In this document: positions 54,200 through 64,000 of the stretch, in pieces
How the letters are laid out: every line of letters starts with the position of its first letter
How positions within the stretch are numbered: the first letter of the stretch is position 1
NCBI GenBank assembly: GCA_023935145.1
Contig: CM043699.1
Location: 58,172,638-58,236,637, forward strand
Length of the DNA stretch: 64,000 nucleotides
Direction of reading: 5' to 3'
DNA from: Bretschneidera sinensis
Taxonomy: Eukaryota; Streptophyta; Magnoliopsida; Brassicales; Akaniaceae
Notes under the pieces: generated by a model
Database searches by the model: none
The model's input: only the letters and a program-made list of their open reading frames with translations
What the model was told of the DNA's origin: nothing
Translations under genes and position numbers: made by a program

Positions 54200-55440
54200 A
54201 GTCTAAAGATGACACATGGACGTGCTAGAGCTAGAGTTAAACTTGTTGATTTGAGAGGGCGTGGTAGACCCCCAATATTTTGACAAGTCGAGGTTGAGTC
54301 TGAATCTGTGGTTCCTAGAAAGGAACATGTTGATAATATAATTGATATTGGTAAAGGTGTGAGAGAATATAAAGTTGAAAGAGATGGGCTAAAATAAACC
54401 CTTACACATGCTCTTGAGAAAATCAATGTAACAAATGAAAGATTTGGTAGCCTATAGCATAGACTTGATGAACAGGCTAGGCAGTGCCTAAGATTGTTGT
54501 AAATCCAGTAATGGTAAATGTTCAAAAAGGGAAAAGTGTGTTTATGCACCAGATGCAGAGAGATTGTTTTGTAAGATATATTAAATCGAATGTCTTGTTG
54601 TTTAAAGGATCTATGAATCCTTTTAAGCTTGAGTTTTGGGAGAAACATGTAGAAAGATTATTTGGTATTTTACCAGTATTTGACAAGCAGATGGTTGCCT
54701 TTGTTTTGTTTGAGTTAGAAGAAGAAGCTTTAGAATGATGATAGGATACTCTTCCTAGGGTAAGTACAAATATTGATAGACCCTTAACCTAGAATAGGTT
54801 TAAGAAAGATTTTCTTGATAAATACTTTTCTTATACCCTTAGAGCCCAACAAAATAGATTTTTTTATTTATTTGGGGTAAATGTGTTGACTGTGGCTCAG
54901 TATGATAGCAAATTTATGGTCTTATCAATGGTTGTACCGAAAATGGTAGACCTAGAGGAGAAGAAGTGTAAGAGGTTCATAGATGAACTATATTTTAAGA
55001 TTTGATCAAAACTATCTTACATTAGACATTTGAATTATGCCAGATTGGTGGATATAACACTTCAGATTAAGAAGGATGTAATGGAAATTAGAGGTAAGAG
55101 GAATCAGTGAAAGAGGTCTAGATTTGAATAACCCAGAGATGGTACCAGTATGAGTGTGTAGGGTGAGAGACCACCCAAAGGAGGCGTTCCTTGTCACAGG
55201 GAACTATAGTACAGAGTTAGAGAAAAACAGGATCTGTTGCTTTTGTAGCTTAAATTAATATTGGTGGGACATCTAGGTTTGGGAGACAAGTTATGAGAAC
55301 GAGGAGTCATAGTAGAGGAAGTAAGTATGCCACCAAGGGGAAGTTGTAATCTGACGTATGATTGAGAGACAAAAATTTGTTTTAGATATATTCAATTAAG
55401 ATATTTATCCTAGAATTTTTCAAAAAAAAAATTGAAGTGC
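54200..55440 (+). pseudogene. gag: Chromovirus E gag remnant
   Basis: This is the counterpart of the C gag. The open block 54484-54738 includes MQRDCFVRYIKSNVLLFKG, NPFKLEFWEKHVERLFG and FELEEEALE. Later parts are broken. A half zinc knuckle, CFVCREGRHI, is fused to the protease exactly as in C. Confidence 0.65.
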
Positions 55441-55441
55441 T

Positions 55442-55771
55442 TTGTATGTAGAGAAGGCAGACATATCAATGTTGGTTGATCTTGGTGCAACCCATTCTTT
55501 TGCATCTAGTTTTCATATGAAGTCTAGTAAAGTATGTATTAGTCCTTGGATGCTAAATATTTTTGTTGAAGTTCCCACTAGAGATAGAGTGATAATTATA
55601 AATGTTTACAAGAGTTGTGTGATTCGTATCAGTGATAGAGAATCTGAAGCTAATTTATTACCTTTGAATATGATAGATCATCATTCGATTTTGGGAAAGA
55701 ATTGGTTATCGATGTATTATGTCTGGGTTGATTGTTCCAGAGAGATTGTAGTGTTCAAGATATGGATATGA
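55442..55771 (+). pseudogene. Chromovirus E protease
   Basis: The frame contains SMLVDLGATHSFASSFHM, so the active-site D is kept but followed by L-G-A-T rather than T/S-G-A-T. LLPLNMIDHHSILGKNWLS marks the end of the domain. The linker upstream is missing, as in C. Confidence 0.75.
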
Positions 55772-55799
55772 GGAGTATGTAGCATACATAATGGATTCT

Positions 55800-56640
55800 A
55801 GAAAGGAAAATAGAAAGTTAGAAGAAATCTTGGTAGTGAAAGATTTTCATGATGTGTTTCATGATGAGTTGTCTAAGTTGCCTCCCAGTAGGGAGATTTA
55901 ATTCTCTATTGATGTGATACCAGGTTCATCACATATATCTAATAGCATCCTGCAAAGTGACACCCACTGAGTTAAGAGAGCTGAAAGTTCAAGAATTTTT
56001 AGATAAACAATTTATCGGACCTAATGTATTTGGGGAGCCCCTATGTTGTTCATGAAGGAGAAGATGGAACGATGAGATTATGTATAGACTACAAATAGTT
56101 GAATAAAAACAAATATATTTAATCCAAGATAAATGAATTGTTTGAGTAGTTGCAAGGAGGGCGAGTGTTTTTTAAGATAAACCTAAGATAATGTTATCAC
56201 AAATTGATGATAGAGAAGGGAGACGTGCCTAAGACTGCTTTTAGGACATGTTATGGTCATAAGTTTCTTGTGATGTCATTTGGATTGACTAATGTTCTAG
56301 AAACATTCATGGACTTGATGAATAAAATGTCTGAACCATTTCTTGATAATCTTGTGTCGTTTTCATCGATAACATCTTGGTGTATTCTAAGACTAAGGAA
56401 GAGTATGCAAAACATTTAGAAATTGTGTTGGAGATTTGGAGGAGAGTGAGATTGTATGCTATAATTTCCTAAATGAGAATTTTGACTGAAAAAATGACCT
56501 TCTTGGAACATGTAATATCGAAAAATGGCATAACAGTTGATCCACAAAAGGTAGAGGCATTGTTAAGTTAGGAGAGACCAACAAATGTGACTGAGATTAG
56601 AATCTTCTTGGGGTTAGTTGGTTATTATAGAAGATTCTTT
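55800..56640 (+). pseudogene. Chromovirus E reverse transcriptase
   Basis: It can be followed in pieces from LDELSKLPPSREI-like residues through VTPTELRELKVQ to the open block 56204-56419 ([39 protein letters not shown]). The FxDD strand reads SSITS in that frame but FIDNIL-like in the next. It has no nested insertion, so it provides the uninterrupted reference for the solo LTR in C. Confidence 0.7.
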
Positions 56641-56689
56641 TAGAATTTTTCTATTATTGAAATATTGTTGAATAGATTGACTAGGAAAG

Positions 56690-57000
56690 ATGTGAGATTC
56701 GTATGGTGAGGGAAGTGTGAGAAAAATTTCCACTTACTAAAGGAGAAATTGACTACAGCTCCAGTATTGGTGTTTCCTTTTGGTGATGAAGGATTTGTGG
56801 TATATAGTGATGCGTCACATCAATGATTTGGATATGTGTAACATAGGAAAGCGGTGGCCCATAGTTTTAGGCAATTAAAGATTCGTGATAGAAATTATCT
56901 TACTCATGACTTAGAGTTGGCTGCTATAGTGTTTACTTTAAAGATTGAAGACATCATCTGTATGGAGCCACTTGGGAGATATTCATGGGTTATAAGAGTT
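56690..57000 (+). pseudogene. Chromovirus E RNase H
   Basis: Decayed frames show [22 protein letters not shown] and [14 protein letters not shown], homologous to 32130-32455. Stops lie after the first catalytic aspartate block. Confidence 0.7.
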
Positions 57001-57009
57001 TGACATACT

Positions 57010-58200
57010 TACCTGCCTACAGAGAGTTGAATTTGAGGCAAAGATGATGGATGGAGTTAATTAGTAACTATGATTGTACAATTCACTATCATCTAGAAAA
57101 TGCGAAAGTGATAGCTGATGCATCGAGTAGAAAGTCTACAAGAAGGTTAACTGCTATTGGGAGTTCTGATGTGAAATTGATGATAGATTTAAAAGAGATA
57201 AGAATGAAGTTGAATATCAGTGATAGAGGATCTTGGTTAACAAATATGGTGGTACAATCATCCATAGTAAAATGCTTTAGAGATGCAAGGAAGAGATGAA
57301 GAGATAGAAAAGATTAAGCATTGAGTGCTTACTAGAAAGCAATATGAGTTCAAAATTTGAAATGATGGTATTTTGGTATTGGAACATGGAAATTATGTTC
57401 CCAATAATGCGAAGTTGAGAAAGGAGATAATGAGAGAGGCACATGATGATGTAGATTCGATACAACCAAGTAACAATAAGATGTATAGAGGATTGAGACA
57501 GAATTTCTGGTGGTCAGAATTGAAGAAGGATATAGCTGAGATTGTAAGGTTGTATGGAGCACCATTAAGCATAGTGTCAAAAAGAGATGCTAGATTTACA
57601 TCTTGGTTTTGGAGAGGCTTTCAGAAAGCCACGGATACACAGTAGCAATTTAATATAATTTTTCATGCTCAGACAGAAAGGATTATTAGAGTACTAGAAG
57701 ATATTGTAAGGGCAAATGTGATGAGTTTTCAGTAAGTTGGGATGCTTACATGCCACGATTGAAATTGCTTATAATAATAAGTATCAAACTAGTATTGGGA
57801 TGGCAATAATTGAGACATTGTATGGTAGGAGGTGTAGAACTCCTATATGTTGGGAAGAAATAGGAGAAAGAAATATATCTGGTCCATCAATTATTGAGTT
57901 AATAACTGAGAGGATCAAATTGGGTTGAGAGAACCGTAAAACAGCACAGAGTAGACCGAATAGCTATGCTGATCAAAGGAGAAGAACTCTTAAGTTTGAA
58001 GTAGGTGATTGGGTATAATTAAAAATATCTCCATAAAAAGGTGTGTTGAGGATCAAAAAGAAAGAAAAGTTGAGTCTGAGGTAAGTGGGACCCAATGAGG
58101 TTGTTGAGAAAGTTGGGCTAGTTGTGAGTAGCTTGGAATTGCCTCCAGAATTAAAACATTTTTATAATGTATTTCATGTTTCACTTTTAAGAAAGTGTTT
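57010..58200 (+). pseudogene. Chromovirus E integrase, centre deleted
   Basis: The linker (MELISNYDCTIHYHLENAK) and the start of the zinc-binding domain (MYRGLRQNFWWSELKKDIAE) are followed at once by IVRLYGAPLSIVSKRDARF. Compared with C, the CxxC half of the zinc finger and the first catalytic aspartate region (about 0.25 kb) are missing, with GCTGA at both break points. The second aspartate block and the GPY/F-like tail remain in broken frames. Confidence 0.75.
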
Positions 58201-58469
58201 ACATGATGAATATTAAAATATTTTGAGCAAAGCTATAGAAATTCAGAAAGATTGGGCTTATATACAAGTACCAGTGAGAATTTTAGAAAAAAAAGAACAA
58301 GTCTTGTATAATAAAAATAATTTCATTAGTTTAAGTTCTGTGGCTGAATAAGGATGTTGAAGAGATTATGTGAAAGCATGAGACAATTATGAATAAATAT
58401 TATTCACAATTGTTTATAGAGTTAGGTAAGGAAATTTCGGGGACGAAATTTTTATAAGGTGGGTAGATT
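58201..58469 (+). pseudogene. Chromodomain remnant and polypurine tract of E
   Basis: Fragments such as YIQVPVRILEKKEQ match the chromodomain start. The 3' end reads TTTCGGGGACGAAATTTTTA then AGGTGGGTAGATT, the usual chromovirus end just before the LTR. Confidence 0.6.
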
Positions 58470-58583
58470 TGTAATACCCATATTCGTAAAGTAAGGATAA
58501 AGAAGTAATTTAATAAATATGACATAGAATTAAAATAAAATATATGTGAAAAGTTTATTATTATTTGAATAGAGCAATTCTTA

Positions 58584-58616
<33 letters not shown>

Positions 58617-60000
58617 CACACACACATAATTTTCACTTAATTTTTCTTACTAAATCTTTGGTTTTCTTCTTTCCTCAATTCAACCTACTCATTTTCTCTA
58701 AACACTTGGAGACCGAAAGAAAGGTTAAAATAGCAAAATTTTAAAGGGCTTTACGGGGGAATTTTATAAAGAGTCACGAGAAACTATAAGAAAAACAAAA
58801 GGTAATAATGTGATGTTTATTTTTGAATTTTTAGCATACATGAAATTTTACGGAATTCAAAGTGGGAATTTTCAAAAGGTGTAAATTATTAAAGAATTGA
58901 ATAAATAATTTAAATTTTTAATATAAATATTATATCAGGTGTTGATGGTTAGTAACCGGGGGAAATTTCTGAGAGGAGTAGGAAAAGCAAGGAGGTGATC
59001 CACGGGTAGCTCTAAGTGCTACATGGTGAGTTAGATTTACTTTAAGTAATCTAAATAAAAAATAAAATATCTAGTGATAATATTAAAATAAATTATTAGC
59101 TTATGCTTTGATGGTAGATAAAAATTTGATTGATAGGTATGATATGAATATTGGACACATAGAAAATTATTATGTGAAAAGAAATATTATTAGAATAATG
59201 AGTTGATTTAATAATGATGGTGATAAATAAAATTCTTGATGAGTTATGGTAAATGGATGTGATATACGAGGAGAAGAAATTAATGAAATTTATCAAGTAT
59301 AAATTTGAGGAAAGACAGGATAACTAAATTTAATATTTGAATTCATATTGTTTTATATTATTGTTTATATGCATATTTTATATCATTGTTCATATACATG
59401 TGTATAAAATAAAAGAACCGGGAGGGAGCCAGTCTAATTGAAAAACCGTGACAGCCAGTATATGTTGGTAATAAAGAAAAATCGTGATAGCAGGTATATA
59501 CTGGAAAAAAGGGAAAAATCGTGACAGCCGGTAGATGCTAGAAAGAAAAGAACCGAGAGGGGGCCGATCTAAGATAAAAACATGTCGACATATGGGAAGA
59601 CATTCCCTAGTAATAATTAATGCATTGCATCAGTTTTAAATATTGATTACATTACTGAAATGCTGATGTGTTGTGTGTTATTGTGAATTTATTTATACAT
59701 GAATGAGTCTCACAGAAAGACAGTTATGGTGAGAAAGAAACCTAAAAGTATAATATGATAAGAACCATCTAAATGGTAGAATTTATGATGTGAACCTCAT
59801 TACGAGGTAATTATGAGATAATTGATGGTCTTAAGGTGAACCAATAAATAAGATGAAGAGATTGATAGAGAATAGATCTTATGACATGTGTAGTGATAGT
59901 AGAATGCTAGTATCAAGTTGTATTTGATGTAAATGATTAAATATTGAAAGATCATTTATACAAATGAATACTTCTAGTAAATTTAATTCACTAAGCTTGT
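58470..60000 (+). repeat. Chromovirus E 3' LTR (partial)
   Basis: It begins TGTAATACCCATATTCG with intact TG. A TA/CA microsatellite lies at 58585-58628 and a three-unit minisatellite at 59430-59550. It is cut after AAGCTTGT at 60000, which corresponds to 53760 in the 5' LTR. Confidence 0.8.
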
Positions 60001-61175
60001 TGATAAATGCTTAAATATTCGTATTTAAGCCCCTTAATTTACATTTGTTAAGTTCCTAGTTTGTGTTATTTCATGCTATTTTATGTCTTTTCTGTGTTTT
60101 CTATGGTTTTCTAGGTTTTTGAAGAAAAATGGAGCATTATCTAGCTTAGAGAACAAATTTGGAAGAAATGGAAGCTGCTTAGTGCGATTGAGCGTAGGAG
60201 ACCTGCGATCGAGTGCAATAGCACTCAAGCACCCAAGCCAGGATCAAGCGCAACTAGTGCTCGAGCGCGCAAGATGAAGGCTCGAGCGCACCAGTCTGTG
60301 ATTAAGCGCACACGTGCATGAGGGAATAGTAAAATGACAGAACCTATTTTGGAAAGTAGGGATAGGGTTTTGTTTTACAAGTTTAGGGTTTCCAGATGTT
60401 TCTAAACCTTATAAATAGGCCTGTAAACACAGAAGGAAAAGGGGAGGATTCAGAGAGAGATTTTGGAGACGAATTGATGACTCTTCTCCATAGTATTTTT
60501 TGGTTTCTTCTTCCCTTTATTTTATTTTATTTTATGAAGATGTTTAGCATCAAACTCATGTGTAACTAATTTGCTAGTAAGGGCTTGATTGAAGTCCTGA
60601 TTATGTTTACTCAATAATTCAGCATTGGCGCTTTTGCAATAGTTATATTATGATGCTTAACTTGATTAATGCCTGTTTTCTTGAATTCCTCATACGGATT
60701 TGCCTAGTCAACATATGCATGTGATATGGACTAGTTAGTTAAATCAATTTGGATGACCGAGTCCTGGGTTTAACAATAGTAACAAAAGAAATCCATGTCG
60801 GGTTTTTGGGTTGATCAACATGGGAAACTGGGAGTATATACAATGCCCTAGGTCTCGTGTGTTTGTCGATTTCCACATATATTATGCTTTCTTAAGGAAC
60901 AACTTAGTATACACCATGCTAAATCCTTTAAGAAAGAAAAGAGTTAGAGTATACACCATGCCCTTAGGTTGACAACATTAGGTATTCATGACGTGATTAA
61001 AGCATTGACATATTGTTTTGTTGTGGTAGCATGATTAGTGGTGGATATCAAGTCCCTACACTTTTATCATTATCGATTCAAACTCAATATTTATTTCTCT
61101 CGTTTTATATTGCAAATTTAATTCTAAATCAAAACTTACCAATTCTATTGGGAAACCACCTCAATGATGCCCAAG
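60001..61175 (+). repeat. Athila-type LTR fragment
   Basis: It starts TGATAAATGCTTAAAT and is collinear with the Athila A LTR: palindromic words at 60175-60315 (GTGCTCGAGCGCGC, GGCTCGAGCGCACC), TATAAATA at 60410-60417, the 'gaccgagtcctgggt' phrase, and 'taattctaaatc' near its end. The last roughly 140 bp of the LTR is missing because a Copia element starts at about 61176. No 5 bp duplication can be tested, so it may be a solo LTR or the 5' end of a larger element beyond the window. Confidence 0.7.
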
Positions 61176-62100
61176 TGATGGTCTTCCAAACACCCAAGTC
61201 TAGAATGACTTATAAAGAAAAGAAACAGCACACAAAGCAAGAAAGAAAGACACAACAATTGTTCTCGAGGTTCGACAATAACCTACGTCCCCGTGAGTTC
61301 CTCCGAACTCTCTACACTAAACCAATGAGTTCTTACAATCCAGAAACACCTCTATAAGAATCCACAAGTTCTTGAAGAAACAAAGAAGAGAACAAGAAAG
61401 TAATAAGGTCTTGAGTTACCCTGGAACTTTCCCCCTTGGAAATTCCACTTACAAGTCCCTTGAATCCCCTTTCTATACTAATCTCTCTCTTTACAACCAG
61501 CCTCTCTAATGAGTCCCTCTTGTATGTTTGTGTCTTTGCACTCTCACATAATTCTCTCATTCACATGTTCTGTCACACACACACACTTGTGTTTCTATCA
61601 CATTACATTGAGATTGAAGCTAGGTGACCCTTTATATAGTGCACCAACTTCTTGTCCAATCTTGAGTGTCATTATCCACCCTTAGATCTTGATGACCAAT
61701 CAACCATGGCCCTTGATCAATCCTTAGTGATCCTATGTGTTTTGAACATGTCTCACAAACTCAACTAAAGGCTGAACCAATGTGCATCAGTGTGCCTTCA
61801 GGCTGCAGCCTAGAACAGGGGGCGCTGCAGCTTGAAGCAGAGCACACTTGCTGCCCCTTTTGGGAGCCGCGGCCGGGGAGAGGCAGCGCCGTGGCTTGCC
61901 CTTTCCTTTAGCACTCCTCCTTATTGGGCACCGCGGCCTGGACAAGGCTGGGCCATGGCGCACACTAGTGTGCATTCCTTTGCCTTGCTGCAAGGTGAGG
62001 CGAACACACTCCCAATGTGCGGCGCACACTTGTGTGCACTCCTTTAACATGCTGAAATTCACTATTCTTCTCCCGTTTAAACCTTAGAAAAACTCCAACA
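61176..62100 (-). repeat. Copia 3' LTR
   Basis: On the minus strand it starts TGTTGGAGTTTTTC right after the PPT and ends near CCATCA. It is about 925 bp, with the end position inferred from the CA. A TATA-like CTATATAAAGG lies at 61632-61642 on the minus strand. It contains an unusually GC-rich block (61795-62040) with CCGCGGCC and repeated 'gtgtgcactc'. Confidence 0.65.
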
Positions 62101-62112
62101 GTATCTACCTTT
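62101..62112 (-). promoter_or_regulatory. Copia polypurine tract
   Basis: On the minus strand AAAGGTAGATAC precedes TGTTGGAG, a decayed form of the AAGGTGGAGA tract of many plant Copia elements. Confidence 0.55.
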
Positions 62113-62181
62113 GTCTAAGCATTTAAACCAGAACCTATTGTGTAGAGAACTTCAGGATCCAAACTCATCTTGAGTCATAAT

Positions 62182-62562
62182 TCAACTGACTCCATTCCTA
62201 AGAAGTTCAAAGCAATGATTGAACCTTCTTAGAGGTAGAACTTTGGTACCTAAATCTGTAGGAATTTCTTCCATGGCTTTCTTGTCAACATGAATGCATT
62301 CTTTTGTACCATTTTTCAGAATGTAATGATACCAAACATCCATATGCTTTGTCCTCTTATGGAACACCGAATTCCTCCACAAGTGCCACGCACTTTGGAT
62401 ATCCGAAGACACCACCACCTGCTCTTTTAGGACCATCCACTCGTCCAACAACCCTTTGCACCATATAGCCTCCTTTATAGCTTCCGAAGCCACTATGTAT
62501 TCTACCTTCGTTGCTGAGAGTGCTACCACCGGCTGCCTTTGAGCCTTACAATACCTTAGCAA
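62182..62562 (-). pseudogene. Copia RNase H
   Basis: The open frame reads QPVVALSATKVEYIVASEA and AIWCKGLLDEW, matching the Copia RNase H block with the conserved ...ALS-TEAEY motif (TKVEY here). It continues with HKRTKHMDVWYHYI and ends at ELLRNGVS. The upstream DADWAGD part is missing or shifted. Confidence 0.8.
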
Positions 62563-62990
62563 TCACTTCATCCCAAGCCAAAGCTCTTTCCCAGGATTGC
62601 TCACACATCTACTGAGAACACCTATTGCCTGAGAAATGTCGGATCTAGTACTCACCATCATGGACATGACTGGTCCAATCGCACTAGAGTAAGGGACTTT
62701 TACCATTTCCTTATTCTCCTCATCCATTCCAGGACATCATTTGCTGGAGAACTTGAAATAATCAACAAGGGAAACCTTCACTGGTTTACCATCTTCCATA
62801 GAAGACCGAGAAACCTTCAACCTATTTCTCTCCCTTTCCCAAATTTTTCTCATACCAAGGATCTTTTATGTAAGACTGAGATCCTTCCGCTCGAACTCCT
62901 CACTGAGTTGAGATGTAAACATTTTCATCCTCTCCCTGTTGTTCTCAACTGACAGCATATCAATGACATAGATGAGGATACTCACTATTT
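62563..62990 (-). pseudogene. Copia reverse transcriptase, C-terminal part
   Basis: Readable minus-strand segments include YVIDMLSV, where the catalytic YVDDM has its first aspartate changed to isoleucine; LSLT*KILGM; VPYSSAIGPVMSMMVSTRSD; and VLSRCVSNPGKELW. They follow the family order thumb-connection. One TAA/TAG stop lies in the T*KILGM segment. Confidence 0.75.
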
Positions 62991-62999
62991 TCTCTACCT

Positions 63000-63291
63000 T
63001 GTGTCCAGGTGAGAAAGTTTATGTGAAATCTATGTCTTTTCTTCTCGTGAACCCCTTCGCCACTAGCCTAGCCTTGTTCCGGACATCATCTCCTAGAGGG
63101 TACCCTTCTTTGATCTTGTAAGTCCACTTATAATCCACAACTCTCTGTTTTCCTGGAATGTGCACCAATTCCCAGAAGTTGTTCTTCCTCAAAGAATCTA
63201 TTTCTTCCTCCATAGCTAGCTTCCATCTTGGCGAATCCTTACATCCCATGGCATCAATGTAAGTCTCTTGTTCACTCATCTCTCCTTCTGT
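63000..63291 (-). pseudogene. Copia reverse transcriptase, N-terminal part
   Basis: The frame contains SPRWKLAMEEEIDSLRKNN, FWELVHIPGKQRVVDYKW and KARLVAKGFTRRKDIDF, the highly conserved start of Copia RT. After the expected FSP residues the sequence jumps to a point just before YVIDM, so about 110 residues of the polymerase palm are missing. Confidence 0.85.
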
Positions 63292-64000
63292 CTAAGGAGC
63301 GGCTGCATCCACAAACCCATATCTTGAAGGTAGTCCGACCAGCCTTCTTTCCCGGTCTCTTGTGAGTTGATAGTCCTTTTGACTTGCTGCATCATCCTCT
63401 TTCAGTTCAGCCTCCTCATGAGTGTCCTGGGCCTGGCATTCATCAATGGGCTTAACCTGGTCTGAACCCTCTTGTCTTCCTTGCTCGACCTGAATTGAAT
63501 CTTCTTTGATGCTATGCTTCGCAAATACCGAACTGGTTTGCTCACTAGCCCCTGCAGGGTTAGTTTTCTCCAAATAGGGAATAACAATTCATTAAAAATA
63601 ACATCCCTATTTATTATGAGTCTCAATCCTTTTTGTTCTAAGGACCACAACCTATACCCCTTAGCCCCTTCCCCATATCCTAGAAACACACACTTTCTAG
63701 ATCCTGAGCTAAGCTTATCTTCCTTTTGATGTGCAAATGTAGCACACCCAAAAGTCCTAAGGTTGTCCAACTCAAGGGGTTTTTCACTCCACATCTCTTC
63801 GGGAGTCTTATGGTACGTAGCCCTAGAGGGTGATCTATTAACCAAATACGCAGTAGTAGACATCGCTTACTCCCAAAAATATTTGGGTAAACCAAATCCA
63901 TCTAACATGCACCTAACCTTTTCCATAAAGGTCTTATTCATCCTCTCAGCAACTCCACTTTACTAAGGGGTTTTCAAAACCGTTATATGTCTTAAAATGC
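63292..64000 (-). pseudogene. Copia integrase C-terminal half and linker
   Basis: From the window edge: SGVAERMNKTF carries the catalytic glutamate, then TAYLVNRSPSRATYHKTPEE, LRTFGCATFAHQ and CVFLGYGEGAKGYRLW, the standard Copia integrase tail. A Glu/Asp-rich linker (QDTHEEAELKEDDAASQ) leads to the RT. Stops occur before SGVAERMN and after KYFWE, and the frame shifts near 63590. The integrase start lies outside the window. Confidence 0.85.

Larger units (their letters stand above)
51991..60000 (+). mobile_element. Chromovirus E (Gypsy), 3' end cut
   Basis: This is the same family as chromovirus C. 5' LTR 51991-54110, PBS TGGTATCAGAGC, gag, protease, RT, RNase H, integrase, PPT (GGTGGGTAGATT), 3' LTR from 58470. 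The 3' LTR is interrupted at 60000 by an Athila-type LTR, and its last roughly 0.45 kb is not in the window. The 5' LTR starts TATAATATC where TGTAATACC is expected. Coding frames are as decayed as in C, and a deletion removes the integrase centre. Confidence 0.8.
61176..64000 (-). mobile_element. Copia element, reversed, runs off the right edge
   Basis: On the minus strand, right to left: integrase C-terminal half (from 64000), linker, RT N-terminal part, RT C-terminal part, RNase H, PPT, and 3' LTR (61176-62100). Integrase before RT identifies Ty1/Copia. The 5' part is outside the window. An internal deletion has removed the RT centre. Confidence 0.85.

Noticed and set aside
61787..62087. 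Overlapping open frames on both strands of a GC-rich block
   Set aside because: They lie inside the Copia LTR and are open mainly because GC-rich sequence has few stops. No domain is seen.
1..64000. tRNA, rRNA or snoRNA genes
   Set aside because: Apart from tRNA-complementary primer-binding sites I found no cloverleaf or rRNA-like sequence. A covariance-model scan would settle this.

Overview
This is plant nuclear DNA, most likely from a eudicot. It is AT-rich, and nearly all of it is LTR retrotransposons inserted into one another: Ty3/Gypsy lineages Tat/Ogre, Athila and chromovirus, Ty1/Copia, and one miniature TRIM. The primer-binding sites are complementary to plant tRNA-iMet, tRNA-Asp-like and tRNA-Arg-like 3' ends. 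No complete host gene is visible and every retrotransposon protein is broken by stops, frameshifts or deletions. The species cannot be named from the sequence alone.

Layout. (1) 1-4.9 kb is non-repetitive DNA, possibly intron and 5' UTR of a minus-strand host gene. It holds a reversed, non-coding Copia derivative (813-2778, TSD TTGAT) with a forward TRIM inside it (1868-2469, TSD AATGG). (2) From about 5.0 to 52.0 kb lies one old Tat/Ogre element. Its 5' LTR, tRNA-Arg PBS, gag, protease, integrase tail, an antisense protein-coding tract and 3' LTR can be followed across four interruptions. (3) The first interruption (7467-24855) is two Athila copies placed tail to tail, joined by a 0.2 kb scrambled spacer and sharing one outer target duplication. 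(4) The second (26234-41472) is a chromovirus, itself interrupted by a 1.2 kb solo LTR (30490-31685) and by a young non-autonomous Athila relative (34483-39935) flanked by an exact 41 bp duplication. (5) The third (42996-45917) is a 2.9 kb solo LTR with TSD CTCTT. (6) In the end of the Ogre 3' LTR sits a second chromovirus (51991-60000). Its 3' LTR is cut by an Athila-type LTR (60001-61175), which is in turn cut by a minus-strand Copia element running off the right edge.

How the parts work together. The elements share architecture (LTR promoter with TATA box, PBS, gag, protease, polymerase remnants, polypurine tract, LTR), but none can move by itself as written. The two Athila-type families lack most of pol and keep a gag/protease remnant. 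The inverted pair also keeps an extra ORF resembling the 'putative plant transposon protein' family. Both share a 3' module with a conserved hairpin and three copies of a polypurine-like word.

The observations most worth following are the inverted Athila composite with a single outer target duplication, the 41 bp duplication around the young Athila relative, the clusters of short palindromic words with a central TCGA in LTRs of unrelated families, and the antisense protein-coding tract in the Ogre 3' region.
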